Below are positions 10,309-20,866 of a stretch of DNA of 29,467 nt, one piece after another. The position numbers and the translations under genes were made by a program. This DNA comes from Haplomitrium mnioides (Eukaryota > Marchantiophyta > Haplomitriopsida > Calobryales). The DNA lies in NCBI GenBank assembly GCA_049999725.1, contig JBNGIS010020645.1, positions 1 to 29,467 of the forward strand, read 5' to 3'. The notes under the pieces were generated by a model, which worked only from the letters and a program-made list of their open reading frames with translations, was not told where the DNA came from and ran no database searches. The stretch's first letter is position 1. Each line of letters starts with the position of its first letter.

Positions 10309-11680
10309 CTACTGCTGGTTGACAGGCCCTACAATCCTGGAGAAGAAGTCTGCATTGTTGTGCTTCTTCCCATGCTTGATCTTGACCTCAAAGTCAAACT
10401 CCTACAATAGAAGTACCCACCTTGCAATTTGACCGGTGACGTCTGGCTTGTTCACCATGTACTTTAGCACATTGTGATCCGTGTGGAAGATCACTTTGTG
10501 CTACAACAAGTAATGCTTGAACTTCTTCAGGGCATATATGATTCCTAGAGCCTCCCGATCTGTTGCAGAGTAGTTCTTCTCTATTGGTGCTAGCAGCCGG
10601 TTGGCAAAGTAGATTCCCTGACCATACACTTGGGATAGCACTACCCTAATGCAGTACCCAAATACATCAATCATCACGTGGAAGTCCTTTCCCCAGCTGG
10701 GAGGGACTAACACAAGGGCACTGGCCAACCTCTTCTTCAATTCCCTGAAACTTTCCAGTCTTTCAGGAGTGGCCTCGAATGTGCTACCCCCCTTGGTCAT
10801 TTGGGTGAGAGGTAGGGCCACTGAGGCGAATTGGGCGATGAATCTCCTGTAGTATCCAATGCACCCCAAGAAGCCTTGCACCTCCTTCAGACTGGTAGAT
10901 AAGGCCATATTCAACCAGTTGGTGATCTTCTCTTGATCCACCTCAATGCATCTGTTGGAAATTCGGTGTCTGAGGAGTATTCCCTCCTTCACCCCGAAGA
11001 AGCACTTGCGTGGATGCAGCCTCAGCCCAGTTTCCCTGCACCTCTGAAGTGTGAGCCTCACATCCCGCTTGTGGTCCTCTAGCTTGCCATACACCACAAA
11101 ATCGTTGATGAACACCTTCAAGAACTTCCTGAGGTAGTCGTGGAAGATGTTCATCATCATCCTATGGAAGGTACTTGGTGCATTGCACAAGCCGAATGGC
11201 ATCCTTCTGAAAGCAAACACCCCCCATTCCGTGGTGAATGTTGTCTTGAGCTGATCTTCCTCCCGGATCCAGATCTGGTTATACCCAGAGTACCCATCTA
11301 GAAAACTGTATACCTCGTGCCTTGCCACCAAGTCCAACACCCCATCTGTGAAAGGCAATGGATAGTGATCTTTCTTCGTGGCCTCATTCAGTTTTCGGAA
11401 ATCTTGGCAGACAAGGATTTTCTTCTCCCAATCCTGTCCCACCTTCTTGGGTACCACTACTAGGGGAGACACCCACTCACTGTTGAGGACAGGATAGATG
11501 AAGTCTGCTTCCATGAGCTTGTCTATCTCCTCCTTCATCAATAGGGAGAATCAGAGATTCATCCGATATTGTTGTTGGCGCACTGGGATTGTTGTGGGCT
11601 CTAGGTCAATCCTATGCTCTCCCAATTCCCTTGGGACTCCCTTCAAATCTACATGTTTTCAGGCGAATGCATCACCGTAA
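10309..11680 (-). pseudogene. gypsy reverse transcriptase and RNase H, broken
   Basis: The open core is 10501-11541. RT motifs in order: EWVSPLVVVPKK, FRKLNEATKKDHYPLP, SFLDGYSGYNQI (first metal Asp), RMPFGLCNAPSTF, then KVFINDFVVYG. The last is the YXDD-type box, but its first Asp is Asn (codon at 11104-11106), which should abolish polymerisation. RNase H follows: MIDVFGY, TDREALGIIYALKKFKHYL, then FHTDHNVLKYM, with the acidic residues visible. The frame can be followed upstream past a TGA at 11551-11553 to about 11680 (KGVPRELGEHRIDLEPTTIP). Further stops are TAG at 10501-10503, 10402-10404 and 10309-10311. RT converts element RNA to DNA in virus-like particles; this copy cannot. Confidence 0.95.
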
Positions 11681-12001
11681 TTGTGTAGTAGCTTGGTGAG
11701 GGTCTGCTCCGCTTTCTTGGGAAATTGGGATCCGATATGGAAAGTGTCTCCCTCTCAAACCACTAACTGCTTGTGTTGGGCATCACGCACCACTCCCATC
11801 TCGTTCCTTCAACTGTTGTCCCCTGCGGGCATCAGAGTAGCCAGCCTCACTCCTCCTTCCTCTCGAGGAGCTTCTGCGTACCCCTCCGTGCCCGCTTCCT
11901 TCATCCGATGAGGTACTTCGGATCTGTCCCCCCTTCGGATCCTGGTGTCCTCATCTCCAATCCAATCTTCCGTAGACCCCCTCCACTGATGCTTTGTTTC
12001 G
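11681..12001 (-). other. Linker between protease and RT, degenerate
   Basis: The frame is that of RT. It encodes an acidic, low-complexity stretch (for example STEDWIGDEDTRI) without recognisable catalytic motifs. The protease frame and this frame overlap between about 12002 and 12174, and a frame change near 12090 would join them. Confidence 0.5.
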
Positions 12002-12948
12002 TCATAAGTAGATAATTCGAGCTGATTGACAGACACCACACCCTCCTCCGACAGATCCTCCTCTGTCGCTTCTTTGTACCCAGTAGTGGTACTCTGAATC
12101 CTCTTCTTCTTCGGACCACTCACTGTCGTACTCAGCTTTTGACTGCATTTCCCCCAAGTGAGGGACAAGACCATAATGCACTATCGTTTTTTCGGGCCCG
12201 AACACTAGTGTGGAGTTCCCCCATTTGTGCATCACTCTAGCCCCATACAGCCACGGCCTTCCGATCAACACCGGGTAAGGAGATGCTCTGGCGGGTCACA
12301 TTACCAGGTAATTGAGCTTGAATTCTTTCCCTCCGATGAATGTTGGAATCTGCAGGAGAGAGCCCAATGGCTTTACGCGCGACCCATTCGCCAGCCTCAT
12401 GATTCGAGATGTGTGCTGGAATTCTGTGAATCCCAACTTGTGAACTGTCTCCTCCACCATAATTTCGACGCCTGCCCCTCCATCTACGAGCACTATGGAC
12501 AATGTGCAACTTGCGATCTGGATGTTAATCTCAAGGGCCCCCTTGTTCTCATAGACCAATTGCAAATCTATTAGAGCTCCTACCTTGGGTAGCCTCCTTC
12601 TCCTCTTCGCTCCCATCAGCAATTCTCGGAGCTGTCTTTGATACAGTGGGCTATCTTTGATAAGTTGGCCCGTTGTGGCTGTGACAGGACAATTTCTTAC
12701 GTCCACTTGAATGCTGTAAGGGGTGGCTTTTGTCCCCTCTTTCGCAACTGCAACTGTCTTCTGTACCTCATGGGTTCCCTCTGTTGCTTTCCGACCTCCT
12801 TGAGGGTCTCTTTGGTTGCGTGCTCTTCCTCTAGGGCCTCCAAAGCCTCCAATTTCTTTCTCACCTGGTCTTGCTGCTTGGGGTAGAACCATTTTGGATT
12901 ATCCCTCCGATAATCCAAATCGCTTCGAGGCGAGGTCGCTCGAGCCAC
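12002..12948 (-). pseudogene. gypsy aspartic protease, broken
   Basis: The core is at 12296-12892. The catalytic turn reads IVLVDGGAGVEIM (Asp near 12482-12484), followed by RLANGSRVKPLG and FKLNYLV, the order seen in plant gypsy retropepsins. The frame meets a TGA just after LNYLVM and continues as YPVLIGRPWLYGARV (12002-12271), so that stop is a point change, not the end of the gene. Upstream, a charged linker (KKLEALEALEEEHATKE) lies in another frame (12697-12948) with a frame change near 12760. The role would be cleavage of the Gag-Pol polyprotein. It ends in an acidic tail, EYDSEWSEEEEDSEY. Confidence 0.85.
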
Positions 12949-13091
12949 TTCCTTCTTAGCTCTTCACTCGAACTTCCTCTGGCTTCTCTTTGTGGCCTTT
13001 GCCTCTGCCCCGGTCACCACTTGGAAATAATCCTTGGGAGTTGGCGTCTCCCAGCCCGACAATTCAGCTTCCTCCTCCATCTCCAATGTGA

Positions 13092-14609
13092 TCAGGTTGA
13101 CAATTGCGGGGGAGGAGGATCCGCGCTTGGTCTAGGAGTAGCATCTGGCCTTCTGTTTGGGCAATTCACGGCCACATATCCCTCCTTTTTGCATTGAAAG
13201 CACAAGGAAGGTGGTTGGCTATAACCGCTCTTCCGCGGCTCCGGACAGTTAGAGGAAATGTGGTCGGGTTGGCCACAATTCCAACAAACCATAATTGTTG
13301 TTCTGGGAGACTGATTAGCAGTCCACTGATTCATAGGCCCCGCGCTCACTCTTGCGGGCCTACTCTGAATTGTACGAGGTCCCCCACTGATTTGAGACAC
13401 CATTTTTGGGGCCTCCTCTATGACATTCTCAACTTCCTCCTTGATGTACTCGAGTGTTTCCTCCCTCACGTAATGCACAACATTATTGTCGTTTGAACAT
13501 TCCTGGAGGGAGTGTCCATGCTATTTGCATCTAACACACTAGACTCCAACTCTTTTGGTTGGCAAGGGCCTGCCCTCCAGCTTGATTCCTGCTAAGAGGA
13601 TGCTCATCGCCTCTATCTTGGTGCTTAGCTCCTCAATTCAATCCGTCCCCCTTGGCTTCTTGCTCACATCGGGTTCGGATTCAGCTTTCTTGTATCTCCC
13701 CTTGCTAGCGCCCTTCCGATGACTGATCTCCTTGGCCTGCTTCTTCTTCTTCAGGTCCTTCTTCTTCTTCTTCTTTCTGGATGACCAGTCCTCCTTTGAG
13801 TTGTTGCTGCTCGACTCATTCTCGCTTTTCGAGGAGGACTAAGAACTCTAATCCGTTTCCTCGTCACTGTCTGAGGTGTCCAAAGAATCATCAAAGTCAT
13901 ACTTGGACCGTGCCTTCCTTCAAGAATTGGTGATGGCAGCCTTCACATGGGATCTGGCTGCATTGACTGCATCCTCCAAAGTCTATGGGTCTGTTTGGCG
14001 CACCCAGATCCCAATTCCTCTGGGGAGCGCTGCTAGGAACCATGTTGTGAGCATCTCGTCAATGGCTGGCAGGTTCAGCTTCCTCGCCACCTTCTTGAAA
14101 CGTTGGAGGAATTTCTTCACAAACTCCTTCTTTTTCATCCTGAGCTGACCCATCTTGATCATCGCTTTTGTCTCTTCACCAATCTCGCGGAACTCCGCTA
14201 TGAAGGCCGCCTTGAATGCATACCAGTCCTTCTTGGCGTTGTCTGGCAAATCCTTGTACCAAGTCTAGGCCTCTCCCTTCAACACTGCTGGCAAGATTCC
14301 AATCTTCACATGGGCCTCCCCATTTGCTGCTGCAGTGTTTTCCAAGTCATCCAGCCATGCATGTGGGTCATCCTTCGGGCATCCCTTGAAGGACTTATAC
14401 TTGAATCTTCCCCGAAGCCCATAAGGGGGTATAGGATTGGCCATCCCTCCACTAGCCATTGCCACTTCCACCTAGAAATCTCTTCTTTCTGCCACTCTTC
14501 CTCAACAGACTCAATCCCCAGTTGCTTTGTTTCTAGGAAGTGGCTTTCCTATAAACTCACTTGAGTCTCAAGTGCACAAAGTGGTGTCTCTAATTCGGGT
14601 TGGTCTCAT
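13092..14609 (-). pseudogene. gypsy gag (nucleocapsid and capsid), broken
   Basis: One frame runs from about 14471 to 13092 with stops at 14265-14267 and 13983-13985 (both TAG). A capsid-like part reads FKYKSFKGCPKDDPHAW, then WYAFKAAFIAEFREIGEE, KMGQLRMKKKEFVKKF and LPAIDEMLTTWFLAALP. A Ser/Asp- and Lys-rich linker (GAA runs, about 13737-13880) leads to two zinc knuckles: CWNCGQPDHISSNC (13245-13286, canonical CX2CX4HX4C) and CFQCKKEGYVAVNC (13161-13202, His replaced by Tyr). An N-terminal helical stretch (FLETKQLGIESVEEEWQKEE) lies in a different frame before 14466, so a frame change has occurred there. The element's start codon is probably near 14609, but this is uncertain. A paralogous gag fragment at 23801-24985 aligns along most of it. 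Confidence 0.9.
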
Positions 14610-14627
14610 GTTTCTCCAAATATTTGA

Positions 14628-14644
14628 CCTTCCTTCTAACGCCA
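14628..14644 (-). other. Primer-binding site of the gypsy element
   Basis: The minus strand reads TGGCGTTAGAAGGAAGG, eight bases inside the 5' LTR end. The second element has TGGAGCTAGAAGGAAGG, also eight bases from its LTR end. A tRNA ending ...CCTTCTAGCGCCA or similar would pair; I cannot name it. Confidence 0.7.
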
Positions 14645-15278
14645 AAAATTCATGTTTTCTCCTATGTTCCAGGCCTTAACCTTTCCAGTCACCTCTTTGG
14701 AGGCAGGGGAGGATGGATAATGGGCTTTCAGGCTCTTTTCTGAGATGGCCCCTTGCCAGTTAACACTTTTAGTCCTTAAGGGCTCTCCTTTTCCTTACAA
14801 GCCTTATATTCACCTCTCACTCTTCTTCTACTTGCACTCAAGTTAGTTGTTCAAACACCCCCAAGTCCACATTCCTTATCCCCCTCAATTGACTGTGCTT
14901 TGTGTAATTCTTCCACTTTATTCCAAAGGCCCCATGACTCAGGCCCTGCCACCTTATTTGTGCTTGGGCAGAGTAGATGTTGTGACCTGCACCAATGTTC
15001 AACACAATAGGATTGGACTCCCCCTCTCAAGGTTGTCACAAGATTGATACAACTGTTTTTCCTAGTTATACTAAGTATGAACTAACTCCTAAACTATCCT
15101 ACAGGATTATAAGCAGAGAGCATTCACCCCCAAGACCACTAAGCTATGTCAAGGGACTTGACTCCCTCTTCATAATTGTCCCAAGGTTTGCTCAACTAGT
15201 CTTGATGTCTGCTAATCTAATAAATCTCTAGAACACATTTGCAGAAAGGAAATCTAACTACACATATATGCACAAATA

Positions 15279-15285
15279 CTTTATA
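15279..15285 (-). promoter_or_regulatory. Candidate LTR TATA box (5' LTR)
   Basis: TATAAAG on the minus strand, conserved with 5805-5811. If used, transcription would begin near 15250, about 600 bp before the end of the LTR. Confidence 0.35.
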
Positions 15286-16991
15286 CAATATATTGCAAGA
15301 AGAAGCAGAGTTCTTGAAGGCCCTCTAGATTTCCACCAACTAATACCTCCCGTCTAAATCCCTTGCTGTCTTATAGCCTGCATCCCAACAACCACCCATG
15401 CACCCTTCTCTCCGGATAGTTTTTTAACTTCCCTCGCGAGAAGCCCTGAATTTACTTCCTCAGGTTAGGAAGAGGATTTCTTTCACCCCCACCACTGGGA
15501 GATAGTCTTCCCAACTACAGGTAGTTCACTCCACCCAGAGCCTCGACAGGTCCTCCCGCACAGTGCGCAAGCACTAATGCAGCCCCCTCTCTAAGCTCCA
15601 CTTGAAGAATCACACCAGAATGTACTCTGAACACTCTGGGCTGATGCGCTTGCACAAGGAAATGCCGAGATGACTCCAAGCTCCTCACTTGGCAACCTCT
15701 CCTTAGTTCTTAGCTAGCCAGAATCCCTTCAAACTATCGTATCGGTCCACCTCCACTCTAGTCCACCTATGAGGACAAGTTTACCTGGATCGCCCGAGCA
15801 TCCAGAGCTCCTCACTCTGCGATTCTCGGCGCCCCTCCAGTCTACCTCCAAATCCTCGCTGGCCCATTGGAGCTAGTTCACTCGCTTCACGTAGCTCCTC
15901 ACTGAATTCTCACTCTTGTCTTACCATGCGCGATTTCTCTATCTTGTGGTCGTTGTCGCGTCCTGCAATTGCTTGTGCATCAACCTGAACAAATTTGAAA
16001 GCCATCGATATATACCCCCCACTCGCTGATCCCTCAAGCCCAATCCAAAGAGTAGTTCATTAATCCCGTTGGCTCGGAATAGGAGGTGATGATGCGTGTC
16101 CCGCGAGGTCGTTATTCCCATTACATCAGAATGGGAGAAGGCGCCGCGTGTCCTGTCGGGTGGTTAGGAAAATCCAAGTACAACAGTTCCAATAACGGGG
16201 AGTCCAAGGAATCTTGTGGGTTGAGATTCCGCATATTCCCACGGAGCCTAGTCCGAAGGGTTCTTCGGAATAGAGTTCCGAAGCGCGCTGCGGAACCTAG
16301 TCCACGGAATCTCTGTAGATTCTCCCGCATATCCCAAGTGATCCTCCATACGCCACGTCATCCACAGCTCTGTTGTTCGACGCCGCCCCGCAATGGGGTA
16401 GGCGGACCGTCGTCTTGACCCGCTCGTGGCCCGAGGTCTGATGAGCTCCCACTTGCTGCCGCGTGTCCTCTGACTTGCTCGAGGCTCCTAGAGTCGCCAC
16501 GTTGTCCGAAGAGCACCGTCCGATGCTGCCCCGCAAGGGGGTAGATGAACTGTCGGCTGACTTTCTTCCGAAGTTGACTCGCGAAAACCCCTCCGAGCTT
16601 CTCAGGGCGCCACGTCGTTCGAAGGCCACCGTTCGACATTGCCCCACAAAGGGGTAGGCGAACCGTCGCGTTGACCCCTCTTCCAAAGTTGACCCGTGGA
16701 CTTCCTTCTCATTCGTCCACGTTTCTGAAAACCTCCGCGGACTCTCTACGCTCGTCACATCATCCGAAGAACCCCTCCTCGCCAAATAAGAGTTGTGTCG
16801 ATGTTGCCATTTTGTCATCCCTTCAAAATAAGAACAATGCGGGCATCCGAGGCTCCCTTCGTTAAGTTTTCCAAAAGCTTGATATAAGATCTACAAGGCC
16901 CCTTTGACCCATTTGCCCCTCTATCGAACTTTCAGATGCCGCGGCCGTACCTCGTCAAACTTTCTCCCTTGGTCATGCCGAATCTGCGCAG

Positions 16992-17584
16992 AATCACCCT
17001 TTTGACGTCGCTTGCTTCTCCATCGGTCGGACTTGCGCTAACTTGTTTTTCTGGCCAACTCCATCTGGCTCCTTGATTCTTTGATATATCACCCTTTTGG
17101 CGTATCCCTCTTTTCCCCAAATCGGATCGGCATCATATCGCCCTTCTAGCTCAGCCTTCTTCTCGTTGGACGGTTTGCGATAGATCACCGTTTCAGCACA
17201 CTGCTTTTCGTTGGACTGAATCATCGATAAGTTGCCTTTTCGCCTTCACTTGCTCTTCGTCTGACCGTTTGGTGATTTGTTCCCCTTTCGGCTATCCTCT
17301 GCTTTTCCTCTTGTTGGATCCTCGCTAAGTCACCCTTTCAGCTTCTACGGTTCTTCCTTGGTTGGATCATCAATAAATCACCTCTTCGGCACTCATCGGT
17401 TCTCCTATGACCGGATTCGCGCTAAGTCACCCCTTCGGCTTCCTCGGTCCTCCTCCAGTCGGATCTGCTCTAAGTCACCACTCGGCACTCTTTGGGTTTC
17501 CTTCGGCCTGACCTACGATATGTCACCTTTTCATGTCTTCCTCCTTACTTCCCCGGTTGGTCTCTCATTAGATCCCTGTTAAGC
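16992..17584. repeat. 48-49-bp minisatellite in the 5' LTR
   Basis: Same array as 7435-8025, with the same order of unit variants, so the two arrays were copied together by reverse transcription and have since diverged mainly by substitutions. Confidence 0.85.
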
Positions 17585-18328
17585 GGGGTCCCCATGTCGA
17601 AAGATGGATCGGAACCGCTTTAACCTAGATCCCCACTTAGGAAGGCGACTTCCCACAGATCTTCAAGCTCCTTGGAGCCGCCACGTTGTCCAAAGAATCT
17701 TGCGAATCGCTCTGGAGAAGCTACGTTTCCACGGAATCTCGCGGAGCCTTCAAAGGACTCCACGTTTCCGTTAGGATTCGTGGATTCAAGAAAAAATGAT
17801 CGCTCAGATCCTTGCAGAGCGCACTCGCGCTTGCGGGATCGAGGCGTCCCCCGCCTCTTAGTCTGGCTTGCCCTTGCCACGATCTTGAATCCCCCTCCCT
17901 TCTCTGATCTTTGCTTCCTAATTTGTGGTCGATGCAGGGCATGTCCACGGTCTGTCTTCCTCTGAGTGCTTTCGGATTTCTGCGTTGTGGATCCGTTCTT
18001 TTTCCTTCGATCGCTTTGCTTGGAGTGAGTGTTCCCTTCTTCCCTGCTCGGCCTTGATCCCAGCATCCTCCTGAGGCCCACGGATTCTCGCTAGCTTGCT
18101 TCGAATTATGTAATGGGACCCCTCCTTTGGCTGGCGATCACAGTTCTCTTCTCATCTCTTCCGCCATGATCACGTTTTCCTCCAAGGAATCATACGCCTT
18201 GCTTTTATTATTTGTTTGAGAGTAATCCGCTGCTCTTGAGAGGCCTTCATACTTTCAAAGGGGCATTGTGTCATTGATGCCTCCGATTTCCTAAATTCAG
18301 CTTTAGTGACCCAAATCGCTGGCTGACA

Positions 18329-18333
18329 GATTC
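18329..18333. repeat. Target-site duplication, right copy (GATTC)
   Basis: It follows the terminal CA of the right LTR and matches 5179-5183. Confidence 0.92.
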
Positions 18334-19790
18334 TAATTTGACAATTACTATGCTCAGCAAAATATTATGTGACTTTGAAGGTCCGCTGCCAACTTTGCAT
18401 CTTTAATTGGACAACACGACACGAGAGAATAAGAATTCTACCCTCTTTGGATATCTTAGTCTACTTATTGCCAAGAATGTTTTTCAGAAAATCAAGGTGG
18501 GATTTCTCATGGTTGGCCATACTCATGATCAAATCGATCAAATTTTCAACCAATTCTTGAAACGTTAAAAACGTGTCAAAGCTTTAACGATTACGAGTCT
18601 TAGCAAAGCGTTTCAATTATCCTATAATCCTAAACCTCATCTGACTCTTTTGTTGGAAACTTGAGATTTCAAAATGTTTTTGCAGCAACAACCTTCTCTC
18701 GTTCAAAGGATACATGATATTACTTTTAATCAACAATTCAAGTTCTAGTCAAATGATTCCAAGGCGAAGATTTGGAGCAAATAGTTTTCAACAAATGAAT
18801 TTTGGTTACCTATGGATGGTATTTGTCAACTCAAGTGCCTACCCGAAGTAGACAAAGAAATTTTGAGTTCAATGTTGATTCCTCTCAAGGCATATTATGA
18901 AATCAAACGATCTCAAAAGGAAGAAAGAGAAGTGGATGCCGAGAAAGTGGTATTTTCAATAAGGGATAACATAAGTGAGAACTGCTACAAGTTCTTTACA
19001 GATTCTGATATTCAATGGTGGAATGACTTTTTTCTTGCCCAATAAGAGATTGCAACCTACATCCTTGAAAAAAAAAAGACAATGACTTCAAGCAGAATTT
19101 ACCTTTCCACCTTCACAACCGTTAAACACTTGTAATGATTTTCAAAATGTTTGTCTAGATTTTCAACTTCATGCTCAACAAACAGAAGAGGATACTCCGG
19201 TATAGCAAATACTTTCTATACGTCAAGCAATCTATGATGGAGCACCATGGCCGCAAGAAGGGACTCTTTCGCACAATACTCGATACAGGCATACATTTAG
19301 AAATCTACGTGAGATGAAAGCTAGAATATTTATTTGTGTTGTTGCATCTCTGGATCCAAAGGGCAGACTATTTTGGGTTGCCAAAGTTCTCAAAGTTTTG
19401 TCATTTGATGAGGAAGATCCTCCAAACCTGAAATGAGTATGAGTTCAATAGTTTGCTTGTTTGGTTGAGGATGCATTTTCTGAACAATACTTCCCAAAAA
19501 AAATAGCAACAACAAAAGGGATATATAAATCCTATTTACATATTGATGTACTTGATGTGACACAAGTCACGGTTCTGTCTTTTGATTTTCTTCTTACCCA
19601 AAAAAACCAATTGAGGAAAACCAATCTAGTTATTATTAAAACAAATCTATTTGAGTACAAAAGACAAAATACCCTCAATCCTAAAATGTTTTTAACAGAT
19701 TCAATCACTGTCATTAATACTAAGACATATCAAACAAACCTTCATGAATCTTCTAAAGCTGAATTCGAAGAAGTCAAGACGAGTGACTAA
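18334..19790 (+). pseudogene. 3' part of the DUF7869-like gene
   Basis: After the insertion the frame resumes as NLTITMLSKILCDFEGPLPT, then LDNTTRENKNSTLFGYLSLL (about 18407-18466) and KVGFLMVGHTHDQIDQIF (about 18497-18550). The GHTH-x2-ID box with an upstream LDN-x3-ENKN box is the family signature I rely on. A middle part reads FWLPMDGICQLKCLPEVDK, then FFTDSDIQWWNDFFLAQ (18812-19045). The C-terminal part, about 19315-19790, reads FICVVASLDPKGRLFWVAKV, then FSEQYFPKKI and VLDVTQVTVLSFDFLLT, ending EEVKTSD and TAA. Stops occur at 18404 (TAA), after FLKR, and at several later points, and the frame changes at least once. Function is unknown; the acidic/His motif could suggest a nuclease-like fold, but that is speculation. 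Confidence 0.72.
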
Positions 19791-20658
19791 AGTATTCAAG
19801 AATTTTATTATATATTTTGTATTTTCAAGTATATTGTAAATTTAGATTATTATTTTAAAAAGTACTTGAAAATCTTTCGAAGCAACTTGTTGAATTTTTC
19901 TGCCAACTTGAACTTTTGACTATAAAACATTCCTAGTTCAACTTTGCTCTCTTTAAATGAAACTTAAATTTTAAGTTAATATTTTTATTTGCTTTGTAAA
20001 AATATTTTCTTCTTCAAAATGTAAGTATTTTGCTTTCAACTTTATTGTTTTCTAGAAGACTTTAAGGTTATTATCTCGCTGAAGCATCTACCCAAATTGA
20101 CTAAATTTTTTTTCTTTTTAAGACTTTGTTGTAAAACTTAAAACCTTTAGCACTGTTTGACTCAGATAAAGAGCTTTGTGTTGTGATATGTCATACAATA
20201 GGTACACAACATATACCCTTTAGCTCATGCAAGAGTGTGTGAAGAATCTTCCTCTCTTTCTTCTCATCTCAATCTCATATCATAAGTAATCTTATTCTCA
20301 ATAATAAAATCAAGTATATTGTTATCTTAATCCTAGGTTAGACTTAACCTAATATGGTTACTAATTATAGATTAGTAACCTAATCCTAGATTAGGAAAAC
20401 ATCCTCTAATCTTACTTATTATATTACTAAATATGTCTTAACACTTTGTACCCATTTTTACTTTTAGATTCCCAATTAGAAATCAAAATCTTTTGCGTGA
20501 GTAGAGTTTGTTGCAAAAAATAGAATGTTTATAATCTGTATCCTCGGTTGTAGAAGTGTAAACATTGTGCCCGCATAGACTTTGATTTCCAAGCAAAATG
20601 TACTACGTACAGGAACTCTTCTACGGAACCTAAAACCTCGATTCTTGTCAGTCTTTGT
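19791..20658. other. 3' flank of the DUF7869-like gene, no gene seen
   Basis: AT-rich sequence with several possible polyadenylation contexts (AATAAAA at about 20300) but no ORF with recognisable content. It contains a perfect 10-bp stem at 20356-20380 (GGTTACTAAT, loop TATAG, ATTAGTAACC), embedded in repeated CCTAATCCTAG-type words. The last 100 bp carry a GCCCGCATAGACTTTG copy related to the following repeats. Confidence 0.5.
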
Positions 20659-20866
20659 TGTGGAATGTTCATATGGTGAGTTCGGATTCCTATGCACGCA
20701 TAGACTTTGGGGTGGAGTGTTCACATGTTGAGCTTGGATTCCTAAGCATGCACAGACTTTGGGGTGGAGTGTTCACATGTTGAGCTTGGATTTCTAGGTG
20801 CGTAAAGACTTTAAGGTGGAGTGTTCACATGCTGAGCTTGGATTCTTAGGCACGCAGAGACTTTGG
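20659..20866. repeat. 52-bp tandem repeat, four units
   Basis: Units begin at 20659, 20711, 20763 and 20815, exactly 52 bp apart; a partial fifth starts at 20867. Each reads about GGTGGAGTGTTCACATG, then GAGCTTGGATT and a variable palindromic core such as CCTATGCACGCATAG, then ACTTTGG. The core resembles the palindromes of the intron arrays. Confidence 0.93.

Larger units (their letters stand above)
5184..18328 (-). mobile_element. Full-length Ty3/gypsy LTR retrotransposon (Athila/Tat-like), defective
   Basis: The 13,145-bp element has two long LTRs in direct orientation, TG...CA ends and a GATTC duplication. All coding is on the minus strand, in the order gag, protease, RT, RNase H, integrase, which defines Ty3/gypsy rather than copia. 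No chromodomain is visible after integrase. The RT sequence (FLDGYSGYNQI, FGLCNAP) is closest in my memory to Athila/Tat-type lineages. The domains occupy three reading frames with many stops, and the RT active site is altered. A hand comparison of about 125 aligned LTR bases near their left ends gave 11 differences (9 transitions), so the insertion is not recent. It lies inside the plus-strand DUF7869-like gene. Confidence 0.96.
14653..18328 (-). repeat. 5' LTR of the gypsy element (3,676 bp)
   Basis: It starts TGTTTTCTCCTATGTTCCAGG and ends GGCTGACA on the plus strand. It drives the minus-strand transcript. Compared with the other LTR it carries an extra 95 bp at 15756-15850, bounded by CCACCTCCA and CTACCTCCA, so the other copy probably lost the segment between these short repeats. 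It contains the same minisatellite and modules. Confidence 0.95.

Noticed and set aside
12227-13496. Plus-strand ORFs of 82-153 codons across the gypsy interior
   Set aside because: They are antisense to gag and protease, whose minus-strand motifs (zinc knuckles, protease turn) are clear.
9013-14471. Stop-codon reassignment or RNA editing (TAG read as Gln)
   Set aside because: Stops of all three types, frame changes and an active-site loss occur together, and some TAGs stand where a related copy has Trp, not Gln. Decay is the simpler reading; plant U-to-C editing acts on organelle transcripts.
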